DNA from: Nereocystis luetkeana
Taxonomy: Eukaryota; Sar; Phaeophyceae; Laminariales; Laminariaceae
DNA length: 64,000 nt
Direction: 5' to 3'
Assembly: GCA_031213475.1 (NCBI GenBank)
Contig: JARUPZ010000025.1
Location: forward strand, 7,512,656 to 7,576,655
Shown here: piece after piece, positions 1-9,813 of the stretch
Layout of the letters: each line of letters starts with the position of its first letter
How positions within the stretch are numbered: the first letter of the stretch is position 1
The notes under the pieces: model-generated
Databases searched by the model: none
Told to the model about the DNA's origin: nothing
Seen by the model: the letters and a program-made list of their open reading frames with translations, nothing else
Program-made: the position numbers and the translations under genes

Positions 1-440
1 TGACAGGCGGCATCTTTCGTTGGCCGAGCCGCATTCTCCCACATGCTCGCCTTCTACGTATTCGGGAACTCCCCTGTGGCGGTGGGGGAGGTGGGGTGCT
101 GCTTGGTGTTGACAGGGCTCGGGCTTTACGCCTCATTCAGGTATGTATCGCATGTTGTCGGGTTCATGCTTGACCCATCCTAAGGTAGGTTTTGACTATG
201 GGCTATTTTTGTTAAGGGAACTGAGCTACTGCGTGGGGCCGTCTGTAGCGGTCAGAATCCGCGATGAACCTGAAGCCATGCCCCCCCCCCCCCACACTCA
301 ACGGTTGCATCCCGTGGTTAGTCCTGATTAATATGCTCCCCGGTGATCGTGTTGCCTTCTGTCTTGCGGTACATGGACTGCTCTATTTGGTGGCGTGTGT
401 TGCGAAGGTTCCATTTCAAGGTGAAAAGTGGATGAACACC
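1..440. other. No gene recognised; poly-C tract
   Basis: I see no convincing coding region here. A run of about 13 C lies at 281-293. The short open frames crossing it are low-complexity and have no family resemblance. Confidence 0.5.
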
Positions 441-441
441 T

Positions 442-549
442 GGGGACCATACCTGGTAGTTAATAGGACCAAATATCGTTAGTAAAAATGGTTCAATATA
501 TAGGTTTTTATGTTTTCCATAGGTCCTGTTAACTATGGTCCCCCGTAAT
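442..549. mobile_element. MITE family M, copy 1, carrying a TACCTGGTA insertion
   Basis: A non-autonomous terminal-inverted-repeat element of about 108 bp. The left end reads GGGGACCAT...GTTAATAGGACC and the right end is its inverse, ending CCCCCGTAATA. The outer TATTACG of the left end is missing. ACC flanks both sides (437-440 area and 550-552), a possible 3-bp target duplication. The left arm is interrupted at 450-458 by TACCTGGTA, which other family copies lack. The length of the target duplication would fit PIF/Harbinger- or CACTA-type elements, but the superfamily is unproven. Confidence 0.85.
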
Positions 550-862
550 AACCTGCCGTTATGAGATGTTGTGCAGGGCTTGTCGAACTAACTGTACTAT
601 CTAGCCAACTAATACGTAGTTGAGGACTTATAGTCGGCCAGCTCACTGCCCTAGTGGCCACGGTAGTACGTATGTGTAAGTTGCCAGGTCCATGGTTTTT
701 GCCTGATCGCGGTGTTTTTTGCTTGGTCGGGGGTCAGGGCTCCGTGTTTCCCACAGCTCCAACACTTCGTCGGTTCCCACGTGACAGTCTAGGTATTTTT
801 GAGCCGAGATATCCCTGACGTCTTATGGGTCTCTCCAATTTTGACGTTGCCGAGTGAGAGCC
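550..862. other. No gene recognised
   Basis: Unique-looking sequence between a MITE and a dispersed repeat. I see no coding frame, RNA gene or repeat that I can support. Confidence 0.4.
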
Positions 863-976
863 ATGTGATCGGTATGATGTAAGGCATGTTTCCTGCGTTG
901 GATCTGCACTAATCGTGTCCTGCGCAGCACCTCCAGAGGATCTGGATGATCTATCTGTCGATGGTGATCTGTTTTG
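863..976 (+). repeat. Dispersed GATCT-rich repeat, copy 1
   Basis: A roughly 115-bp block built around 'TTTCCTGCGTTGGATCTGC', a CAGCACCTC-like segment and GATCTGGATGATCTATCTG. Diverged copies occur at 1,545-1,660, 4,415-4,680 and 4,782-5,060. It has no coding character and its element class is unknown. Confidence 0.6.
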
Positions 977-1417
977 AGGTGTGGCTTTTTTCACGGCAGT
1001 GGAGGCTAGTTCAGTTTGGCCCATTTTGGCCCGCGCTTGTGTGTGATCACGGAAAGTGACGGGCGTGATTGCGCGACAGAGGTGGCGGGGCTTCGGGTAC
1101 ATGATTTGCGTCATCACAGCAACCGGCGGTGTGGTGTCGACCTGAGGGCCGAGTGCACCCACAGCAGCAGAGATGGCGAGCTTAGTATACAGTGGTGCTT
1201 ACAGTATGTCTGGTTCATGCTTGGTTCCGTATGGGTGCAAGGTATCTGCCGCCTCCTCGCCCCCCCCACCGCCCCCCCCCCCCCCCCCCTCCCTCCCTCC
1301 CTAAAAACCTCCCACACCTCAGGCAGATCATCAACTAGCGTTTCGTGATCTACGAAGTAGACATTCCGAGACAGAGAATATCCCGGGCTTGTATGATCTA
1401 CCGGAGCTCCTGTTGCC
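977..1417. other. No gene recognised; C-rich tract
   Basis: Contains a C-rich run (about 1,261-1,292) of the type scattered through the window. Open frames on both strands here are short and of low complexity. Confidence 0.4.
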
Positions 1418-1528
1418 CATCACGGGGGACCATAGTTAATAGGACCAAATATTGTCAGTGGAAAGAGCGAAAGATATAGGTTTTTGTGTGTACCGTAGGT
1501 CCTATTTAATATGCCCCCCCCGGAATAG
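1418..1528. mobile_element. MITE family M, copy 2
   Basis: About 110 bp, starting CACGGGGGACCATAG and ending in a diverged inverse with an expanded C run. Interior sequence (ACCAAATATTGTCAGT... ATATAGGTTTTTGTGTG) matches the other family-M copies. No clear target duplication is visible. Confidence 0.85.
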
Positions 1529-1544
1529 TGGGGCCCGTACAACC

Positions 1545-1660
1545 TGCATGATCTACAGCAGTAGCTCGTGTCTCCTGTGTTGGATCTGCCGTACAAGGCA
1601 GATCCTGCACAGCCTCTGGCAGCGGCGGGTATAGATGATCTAGATCATGATCTGCCTGTC
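1545..1660 (+). repeat. Dispersed GATCT-rich repeat, copy 2
   Basis: Diverged copy of the 863-976 repeat: TGTGTTGGATCTGCCGTA, a CACAGCCTC block and several GATCTAGATC motifs. Confidence 0.5.
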
Positions 1661-3680
1661 CGAGGGGGGAAACTAAATATTTCGCCCCTCAGCCCCCCCC
1701 CACCATCCATCCCTGCTCTACCCCATCCCGCCCCTTTGTGTACCCCCTGTCCGTCCCCTGCCCTGCAAAACCTCCCATCCCTAACCCCCTTCCCGTTTCG
1801 GCCACGCGCCCTGGATCGCGAGAAAGGCTCCGGCTGCGAGAACGCCGATGCTCGAAAGCACAAGCCACCTGTGCCGTCCATGCACGATGGCCTGCTTTTT
1901 TCCCGTGAATAAACCTAGTCATTGTCCACGTTTCCCTGTAGTACGCGCCTCCACCGGAAACCCCACTTGCTACGACCACTTCACTGCAGATGGGGGAAAA
2001 CACCAACATATATCTCTCGCCCCCCTTATCCCGCCCACTCTCCGCCTCTTTTTGCTCGGTTGCGTTTGTTTTTTCAGGGGGGGGACTGCGGTTGCGCAAG
2101 CCGGTAACGTCGCTGTGCCCGGCGCGGCGCGCGAACACTTTCCCTCCTCGGGTCCGACAAGCTCTTCTGCTTCTGCCGCAGCAGCTGCGGCGGCGGGGGG
2201 GGGGCGGGGGGGGCTCTCCCCGACAGGCCCGACCGTCCGACTTGGGAAAGAGAAAAACGTCGGATCTTGGACGGGGTTATTGCGCCCTAGACGACGGCGA
2301 TGACGGCGACGGCGTTGGGCGGTCCGGTGGCAACTTCGAAAACGACCGACCTACTATCGGCACCGCAGGAGGCGGCGGAACGGTGACCAATAGGAACGCC
2401 CCCCGCTCGCCGGCGTTCGCGACGAGGCGGGTTTCCGAAGGTGTTGCCTTTGGCGGCACGGGGGCCGCCGGTGGATGCGGCGGCGGCGGCGGCGGCGGCG
2501 GGCGTTAGCGCCACCGTGCAATACGTGCGATAAGACGATAAAGCACCTGGGATAATTTTCCGAGTCGATGTCGCCCAAACCAGGGGGGGGGGGGGGGGCA
2601 TTCGACGAAAATGGGGGGCTTCCCATATAGGTGCATATCTCGGCGTCTGCCCTGTCCCCACGGTCGAAAAAAACAGCTAGGAAATGCGTGCGAGGCCTTA
2701 TCTTGCGTGTTATACGGTATGCGGCGTAGAACAAGTTTTTTTGTTTTGTTGTGGTTTACGGCGTTTGGTTGTACTCTTCCCCATTTTTGAGTGACGAGTT
2801 TGGATGAGGGTCTATGGGCCGTGGAGGTGGCGATGGGGGGGGGGAGCCGGAGGAGGTGTGTGGAAGGGAGGCGCTAGCGCTATTCGGCGTAGCACTAGGT
2901 GCTTGTTTTTGTCGTATATATACCAGGTGGCATGTAGCGGAGGGGGGGGGGGGGTTCGGTCTTGATTTGGCGATTTTTGGATGAGAGTTTGGCGGCATTG
3001 TTGTACCGAGGAGAATTTGCGAAGGCGGTGTAGGCCGGCGTTAAAATACACGTTTCAGAACTGCAAAAAAAACAGATATCCTACACTTTTTTTCCGAGTT
3101 TTTTTTCGTTCTTGAAAACGAGGGTGCATTTAACGGGTTGTGTGTGTGTTTTGCCTTCGCCCTCGTTTGGAGGTCTGCTGACATGGCAGCGTGGCGCTCT
3201 GGCAGGGACAGCAGCTCTCCTAGCACGCGGCGGGCCTGAAAGGGGTAACACACACTGAGTTTCTAGAGTAGTGGTCCCTCTAGAGTGACTGTAGAGTAGT
3301 GCCTGCTGCCCTCTATAGCGCCTGCGAAAATCGCTTGGCACGCACGGAACACTCCATCTGGCCTTTAGTCGGAGTAGCGCGGGGTTGCCGCTACATTTGC
3401 TGAAACGTGTTTTTGGCTGGCGCACACGGGCGCTATGATATGGAGGCCCCACTGCTGTACAGAGGAAGGGGCGTTGGTGTTGAGGCAACGCCTTTTGTTT
3501 TTGTTTTGGGACACGTGCGAGCGACGGTGCGATATTGCCACCATATCTTGAAACACGAGTTTTTTTATTGTGTACTATTGTAAAATATACCTGGTAGTTC
3601 GTTATAGTCTGGGACCGAGTGGTATAACTTGACCGGCGAGAAGGATATAATCGAGAAGGCGGGCTTGGTGACTGGTAAGG
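1661..3680. other. GC-rich low-complexity region, no gene recognised
   Basis: CpG-rich sequence with long C or G tracts (for example about 18 G at 2,581-2,598 and 14 G at 2,941-2,954), GCGGCGGCGG runs and a GCCGCAGCAGC stretch. Overlapping frames are open on both strands because of composition. None has the spacing, motifs or splice context of a gene. TACCTGGTA occurs at 3,588-3,596. Confidence 0.45.
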
Positions 3681-3683
3681 GGG

Positions 3684-3908
3684 GTGACCGCCGCCGCAAC
3701 TGCTGTTGCTGTTTGCCGCTGCTGTTTCTGCTTCTACAGATGTTTCTACTGCTTATTCTGTTGCTGGTTGTTCTTCTGCCTCTGCTCCGCTTCGATTGCT
3801 GCTTTTGCTGCTGATTCTTTCTTCTTCTGCTTGTGCTTCTACTTGTGGTTTACTGCTAGTTCTGCTTGTGCTTCTACCTGTGCTTTACTGCTACTGTAGT
3901 TCTTCTGC

Positions 3909-3970
<62 letters not shown>

Positions 3971-4022
3971 TTGCTGTTGCTGCTGCTGCTGCTGCTGCTT
4001 CTGCTGCTGCCGCCGCCGCTGG
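3684..4022. repeat. CTG/GCT trinucleotide repeat tract
   Basis: About 340 bp of imperfect triplet repeat, cleanest from 3,905 to 4,010. It reads as poly-Leu or poly-Ala on the plus strand and poly-Gln on the minus strand. No frame has a credible non-repetitive protein attached, so I treat it as a microsatellite rather than a poly-Q gene. Confidence 0.8.
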
Positions 4023-4414
4023 CTCCGACAACCCGTGCTGAGCGAAACATTGACAGAACGGCCCACCGGCGATAGGTGTCCCAAGACTACTTTCCCGGCA
4101 GAAATCGAGCTTTTTGTTTTTTGGGGGCTTTATGGGCAGGCGTCTAGGCGCGTTGGGCTTTTTGCTATATGTCCTTCTGGTAAGGGGTTCCAATGAAGGG
4201 TTTTGTCGTAGGGGCGTGCTTGTTTCTCTGAGGGGATTGATTCGTGAGACCGCTGAAGGAATTGTTCGTTGTATTTTGTTTTGCTAGGGGGCGTTTTTGC
4301 CCGGCCGAGAGGGTGGCACGTACTTGTAGTATCATAGTAGTTGTAGTATCATAGTAGCCCGTGTACGGGTTGCGTTGTTGGACAAGACATTCCACAACTT
4401 AGGCACATACACCA
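4023..4414. other. No gene recognised
   Basis: Between the triplet repeat and a repeat pair. Contains a small direct repeat (TAGTATCATAGTAGTTG-like, about 4,325-4,360). No coding evidence. Confidence 0.4.
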
Positions 4415-5060
4415 GGTATGTATGTGCGTGATCTGAATGGCGCGTGTTTCCTGAGTTGCATCTGCACTACGCATATCTTGCACGGCATCCCAGAATGGCA
4501 GGTTTTGGGATCTAGACGATATGCTGTACGAGTAGATGGTTATCTGTTCTGCCTGTGCAAAACTTTATCCCGATGTGGGCGAAGGGGCGCGGTGTGTGTC
4601 CTTTGGGGACTGGTACGTGGTATTGTAGTGGCGCATGTTCGGTTTGAGTTGTTGGATGAAGCCCTCCACAGTCAGGGACAGACCATCAACCCGGGATTTC
4701 ATGATCCAGATCTTCGGGGGCTGATGACTCCCTGATCTCTATCTGTAGTAGCTCATGTTTACGGTTGTGGGAGCCTAGTTTGTTATCTGTACGATCTGAA
4801 CGGCACGTGGTTCCTGACTTGCATCATCTGTACGACAACTCGTCTTGCGCAGCATCTCAAAGGCGTTGGAATCTATCTGCTCGTGGAGTAGCTACCGTAG
4901 ATGATCGTTGTATATGTGTGATGTCCTCTGCTGTGTGTCCGAAACTTTCTCCCAATGTGGGAGAAGGGACGTGGTGTACCAGGTATGTCCTTTTGGGTGC
5001 TGGTCTGTACCTGGTATTGAATTGGCGTGTGTTTGCGCATTGTGCGTTGTCGGTTACACG
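4415..5060 (+). repeat. Tandem pair of the GATCT-rich dispersed repeat
   Basis: Two units, 4,415-4,680 and 4,782-5,060, align through GATCTGAAYGGCRCGTG, a TTGCATC block, the CAGCATC/CGGCATC block and a CAATGTGGGAGAAGGGACG-like stretch. The second unit contains TACCAGGTA at 4,977-4,985, where the first has only GTGTGTGTCC, and TACCTGGTA at 5,008-5,016. No protein is recognisable. Confidence 0.6.
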
Positions 5061-5159
5061 GTCTTCTGGGAGTGGATGGGGGGGGGGTGACTTTCTGCTG
5101 AGGGGTATTTGATGTTTAAACAGCAGGACTCTTCACGGGCCAGGAACTTTCCAAAACCT

Positions 5160-5345
5160 CACGGGTCGGATCGGGTCTCGGGTCGGGTTGGGTCGGGTCG
5201 GGTCGGGTCCGGTCGGATCTCGTGTCTCGTCGGGTGGGGTCGAGTCCCGTCAGGAGGTTGTCAAACTTTCACGAATCGGGTCGCGTCACTCTTACCGGAC
5301 CCGACCCGACCCGCCTGATGACCTGCGAGGTTTGACCCGTCCCGC
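5160..5345. repeat. Degenerate GGGTC array followed by an inverse CCCGA block
   Basis: Pentamers (GGGTC)n run from about 5,163 to 5,245. An ACCCGACCCG block at about 5,300-5,312 makes a small inverted repeat. The locus resembles the larger array at 6,845-7,130, which has the same AAACCTC-type flank. Confidence 0.65.
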
Positions 5346-5524
5346 GAACAGGCCTGAAAAAGTGTCCCACACGATTTCCTAATGGTACCCCCCCCTCCCC
5401 CCCCCATGAAAAAACGGTTGTTGCAGTTTTTTTCAATTGATTCAGAGTGCACGTGTGTCCTATGTGTGGGTTGTCTGGGTGTGGGGTTTATGTAGTGGGG
5501 TAATACAAAAGAACATGAGTTCTT

Positions 5525-5776
5525 GCGTAAAAACAGGAGACCTGTCCTTCAGGGGATATTCTAATAATATTTGACCGGTACTCGTACCTCAAATGACTTC
5601 CGAGAGTTCACGAGACCTCTCTTTCAGGAGGTACTCGTACCATTTTTTTTACATCGAATGAGTTCATTGCGGACGAAAAACGAGACGCCTCTTTCAGGAG
5701 ATACTCGTACAACAGATGTACCTCGAGAGAGTGGCGAACGTAAAACGAGACCTCTCGGTTTAGGGGACACTCGTAC
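5525..5776 (+). repeat. Tandem repeat of about 65-75 bp, four units
   Basis: Units carry CGAGACCTCTCTTTCAGGAG followed by TACTCGTAC. The CGAGAC-like starts fall at about 5,535, 5,610, 5,680 and 5,746. The array ends in a C-rich run at about 5,777-5,803. Confidence 0.65.
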
Positions 5777-6027
5777 CCCCCCCGCCCCCCCCCCCCCCCC
5801 CCCGACTCTATGGCCGTATGGTCGGTCGTACACACGACTACAGCCATGCATGCCACGAGTACACCCCCCACCCGTCCACCCCAGAAAACTGGTCATACGT
5901 ACGCACTGCTAAAAGTCATCGCCCTGCCTGACGCTTTGGCTGTAGAGGGCTGGGAAGAAAAAGCCACCGCCACCACTGCCGCCTTAATCCCATAGCCTTC
6001 ACCTTGAGACGCGTGCTGCGATTAGGG

Positions 6028-6058
<31 letters not shown>

Positions 6059-6844
6059 ATATAGCGGTGTATCCCTGTTATCCCATGAGGGAGTGAATGT
6101 GGATTGATCGTCGACTCAAGCTTCCACAAGATATTTCTCATTAAAGGGTATATTTTGGGTAGCGTAACGAGCTCTCTGAGCGAGGAGCGCAACTAAAACG
6201 TCGAAGGTGCTACACGGTAGAAGGTGTGTAAACGTTTGACCTTCCTTGGTAACCTCCTTCAGACGCGCACAACGGCGGCTTCCGCTCCTACAATTAGCCT
6301 ATTTCCGCCCAATTCTTAGTCGTTGCCCCCAAAAATCCTACCCCTCCCCGGCCTGTACAGAGTCTGCCCCCTCCACCCCCGCTCGCATGGTCATGTGACT
6401 TCGGCCATGTATGGACATGCGTACACTTTCCCTGCTCCCCCGTACTCTCCCGAAAAACCGCGTTGTCCACGGTCAAGTGACTATGGCAAGCATCAAACGA
6501 GTACGCCTCCCGCCCCCCCCCCCTTCCCCGCCTCCAACAGCAAAAAAATATGGTCGTGTGTGCGGCTAAACCTCAGGTCCCTGGGCGACTGACTCTCTGA
6601 GCACCGGACTCCAAACAAAAGACCACCACCGCTGCCGCCGCCGCCACCGCCACCACCACCACCACCACCGCACCCACAAGACTCTCTCCTCAAAGTCAAG
6701 CTTATTGGTGGTGTGTTTCAAGCGCCCGACGTGGCTGCCGCGCACACGTTTATCGTACTGTAGTGGTTCTCCAATGTTTGGCCATTCCTCCCGACATTTC
6801 TGCGGTACTGACCCCCCGCCCCCCGAAAACAAAAACTATATACG

Positions 6845-7130
6845 CCTGTTCACGGGTCGGGTCAAACCTCAAGGGTCAAGTCGGGTCGGGTCGAGTTCTA
6901 GCGGCCCGAAGCGCTGCGTGAGAGTTTGAAAACCTCCCGATCAGACCCGACCCGACTCGACTCGACCCGACCCGACCCGTCCCGACCCGACCCGACCCGA
7001 CCCGACCCGACCCGACCCGACCCGACCCGACCCGACCCGACCCGACCCGACCCGACCCGACCCGACCCGACCCGACCCGACCCGACCCGACCCGACCCGA
7101 CCCGACCCGACCCGGCCCGACCCGACCCGA
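6845..7130. repeat. CCCGA pentanucleotide microsatellite
   Basis: Near-perfect (CCCGA)n runs from about 6,946 to 7,128. A GGGTC-rich block at about 6,852-6,895 sits just before it in inverse orientation. Arginine/proline- or glycine-rich frames across it are artefacts of a pentamer without stops. Confidence 0.9.
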
Positions 7131-7861
7131 GCCCCCGCGAGATTTAAAAAAACTTCTTGATCCAACCCGCGGGGTCGCGTCTTGACCCGCGCTGAGTCCC
7201 AGGACAGAAAACAAATCGAACACCCGGCTGGCTACAAGTCAAGCCCCTAGTTGACCGTCTGGCTATACAGGGCTCCGAAGGAAATGGCACCGCCACCGCT
7301 ACCGGCGCCGCAGCCCTTAGCCCTGAAGTTAACCTTCCTCGTAGCCTCCCTCGCGGTTGTCGCCTCAACGTTTAGCCCTGTTTGCTCCCAATTTGAGCCA
7401 TTCAATACGAACCCCCTCCCCCGCTCCAGCCCAATTTATAGTCCCCCGCCCCCCTCCCCGCGCCCGTTTCGATAGACATTTCCTCGCCCCGAAATTATTC
7501 TTCCCCCCCCGCTCCCGCCCAAATTGTAGTCTCCCAACGCCCCTCCCCTCCTCCCCGTTTCAATAGCCCCCTCCCCACCCCGACAAAGTAAAGACCGGTC
7601 TAACGCACGGCAAAAGGTCGGACTCCGAAAAAAATGTCATCATCATCACCGCCGCCGCCGCCTTACCCTGAAGGTCACGCGGGCACCGCGGCTACTTACG
7701 CCCCCCCCCCCCCCCCAACGCTTTAGTGGCCTATTATTGCCACCCTTTTTCTGGTACAGTGCGTGCAGTGGTACCTCTTTGGTGACGGTACACGCCAGAC
7801 AACAATACCGGCACTGTAGCGGCAACCGGAACTATTGGTAGCACACTTCCACACAGGATGC

Positions 7862-7970
7862 TATGACGGGGGACCACAGTTAATAGGACCTATGGTATAC
7901 ATAAAGACCTATATATTTAACCATTTCTACCAACAATATTCGGTCCTATTAACTATGGTCCCCCGTAGTA
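7862..7970. mobile_element. MITE family M, copy 3 (reverse orientation)
   Basis: Starts TATGACGGGGGACC and ends GGTCCCCCGTAGTA, with the interior reversed relative to copy 1 (ACATAAAGACCTATATATTT ... CAATATTCGGTCC). About 109 bp, with both ends present. Confidence 0.9.
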
Positions 7971-8413
7971 TCATCTGAGCCAAGCGATTGCACAGCCACG
8001 ATAGGGGACAACAGGCACAGGCACTACTCAACCGGTCCTACAGAGGGACCACCACCACTGTAAATCCTCACCAAACAATTTAGCCCCCCCCCCCCCCCCC
8101 CCGGCCAATATATAGCCTTTCACACACACCCCTCCCCCATTTTCAACCATGCAGGCCCGGCTCACAAGCGCCTCTTGGTGGGATGCAGCTCGCCTATCAT
8201 GCGACTCGCCGAACACCTCACGGCGGCTTCGCGCTAAGTGAAAGCAATGTCTGCCTGGTCGGTGCAAACCCGACGTGCTGCGTCGCGGTATTGTCAGAAT
8301 GCAAGGGCCTGTGGGTCATACTACTGCAGCCATGCACGACATGAGTACCCCTTCCCCCCCGGGCACCCCCCCCCCAGACCCCCCCTCCCGCGCTAAGCTG
8401 GTCACACGCACGG

Positions 8414-8818
8414 CTACAGCTCAGTTCCCTGGTCGACGCTTGATCTGCAAGGCTCGCAAGAAAAAGCCGCCGCAGCCGTGGCGGCCGCCGCCGCAGCTCT
8501 AGCCTTGACGTCGCCTTTCCTCTCAGACTGTATCAAGCGGGCGACGATAACCTCCCGCGGGGCGGACGCCTGGTCGCTCGGCACGTTAAGCCTTCTCGGG
8601 AGAATCTCGCAGTCGAAGAAGTCCCTATCCACCCTTCCCCCAGGGGTGAACCGTAGCTTCTCGGGCAGGGGAACGTTCAGGGGGAGCGAGCGCACGTCAA
8701 GCTCCCGGCGTCGGCAAAAATTGTGCAGCCGGAAGATGGCATTGAGCGTGTGCGAGACTCGCCGGAGGGGCTGCTCCATGCCGTACCAAAGTATCCCCCA
8801 AGTACGTAGCTGCCGCAT
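8414..8818 (-). mobile_element. Harbinger-like (DDE_Tnp_4) transposase C-terminal remnant
   Basis: A minus-strand frame of 134 codons. Residues 6-16 read TWGILWYGMEQ and residues 20-36 read RVSHTLNAIFRLHNFCR. This resembles the region around the last catalytic acid of PIF/Harbinger (DDE_Tnp_4) transposases, which usually shows a W-G-[IVF]-[LF]-[WR] stretch and then a [RK]-LHN-[FI]-C motif. The rest is unremarkable apart from an Ala-rich tail over a GCC/GCG triplet run. The first two Asp residues and the helix-turn-helix part are not seen. Upstream (8,820-9,235) is low-complexity DNA, so this is a truncated fragment. The assignment rests on motif memory only. Confidence 0.5.
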
Positions 8819-8819
8819 C

Positions 8820-9235
8820 CGGTTTCCCGTTTTTTTTTGTTTTTTCGTTTTCGTTTTTTTCGTTTTCGTTTTTTTTTTTCGTATTTATTTCTCGTTTTTT
8901 TTCGTTTACGTTTACGTTTTTCGATTCAAAGTTGATCGGTTTTCCGGTTTGTTTGAGGTTTCGAATGGGGGTTCCGCGTTTGTTTTAGGTTTGATTTCGG
9001 TTACCGTTTCGGTTATGGTTATGATTTCAGTTTCGGTTTCGGTTATGAATTCGGTTTCGACTTCGGTTGTCGTTTTTTGTTTTGTTTTTCAGTTATCGGT
9101 TTTTCGTTTTCGGTCTTCGGTTTCGTTGCCGGTTTCCGGTTTCGTTTTCGTTGCCGGTTTGGTTTCCGGTTTCGTTTTCGATTCGTTTTCGGTTCGGTTT
9201 CAGCTTCGATTTCAGTTCGGTTTGGGTGGCAGAGG
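8820..9235. repeat. TTTTCG / TTCGGT low-complexity tract
   Basis: About 415 bp of degenerate hexamers, pyrimidine- and G-rich on the plus strand (TTTTTTCGTTTTCG, later TTTCGGTTTCGG). It keeps long frames open on both strands, including a 205-codon minus frame whose first part is Asn/Arg/Lys repeats. I do not regard any as a gene. Confidence 0.75.
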
Positions 9236-9716
9236 CGTGCAGCAGAAGTGCATCGAAGAAGGGGAGCGGTGGGGGGGGCAAGGGGGAGGTGAAGGGAGGC
9301 GAGAAAGGGGAGCGGTGGGGAGGGGGCGGGGTCAGACGGATTCGGGAATGAGGGCTTTCGAGACGGAGCACCCTTCCTACCACTGATCGAGACACCTGCG
9401 ACATTAGGACATCCATTAACGTCGATTCCATACAATACATCAGATAACCTGCTACCGTTTTTTCTCCAAGTCAAGATACCTCCAAGCGTGTCGGCGATGA
9501 CCCTGCCACAATAAACAGTGCACATGCAGGCCCGAGACAAAAAAAACGAGAAGAGAACCACCCTGGTTCTATATCGCCGAGACACCAAAGGAAACTTCAA
9601 AATACCATTGCTCGGCGGCCGTACGGCATACAATCCGTACTCGTATACTGGCACATACATATGTCATGACAGCTTCAAAAATCGTCGTTCCCGACCGAGG
9701 TGAAGTTTGGGGTTAT
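9236..9716. other. No gene recognised; G-rich start
   Basis: GGGGAGCGGTGGGG-like G-rich repeats to about 9,330, then unique sequence. No supported coding region. Confidence 0.4.
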
Positions 9717-9809
9717 CCCCCGTAGAACCGCAGTCAGCCCCGTTTTGGGGACAAACTACTTGAAATTTGACTGGTTTGTCCCCATTGTGAGACTGCGGTT
9801 CTAAAAGGG
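9717..9809. mobile_element. TTAA-flanked MITE family P, copy 1
   Basis: A 93-bp palindromic element. The left end is CCCCCGTAGAACCGCAGTC, the right end GACTGCGGTTCTAAAAGGG, and the centre contains the inverse pair CCCCGTTTTGGGGACAAA / TTTGTCCCC. The right flank is TTAA (9,810-9,813) and the left flank TTAT, a decayed TTAA. CCC ends with TTAA duplications are typical of piggyBac-type elements. No transposase is present. Confidence 0.8.
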
Positions 9810-9813
9810 TTAA

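Larger units (their letters stand above)
5800..8520. repeat. Field of diverged repeat units rich in CCGCCGCC
   Basis: Segments near 5,820-6,000, 6,380-6,480, 7,245-7,340, 7,595-7,690 and 8,270-8,515 share pieces of one motif order: GGTCATACGCACG, CTGACGCTTGG, CTGTAGAGGGCT, GAAGAAAAAGCC, then (CCGCCGCC)n and TTAGCCCTGA. They look like old copies of one repeat. An (AT)n microsatellite lies at about 6,029-6,052. Apart from the inserted CCCGA array and MITE listed separately, I see no gene. Confidence 0.4.

Noticed and set aside
3684-4084. Poly-Leu, poly-Ala or poly-Gln protein
   Set aside because: All frames are open through a CTG triplet tract, and none has a normal protein segment attached.
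6876-7223. Arg/Gly/Ser repeat protein
   Set aside because: Translation of a CCCGA pentamer array, open in every frame by composition.
8820-9235. Telomeric repeat
   Set aside because: TTTTCG/TTCGGT hexamers are irregular and interior. They match no telomere repeat that I know.
9043-9660. 205-codon minus-strand protein
   Set aside because: The C-terminal half is the TTTTCG low-complexity tract read backwards. No domain in the rest.
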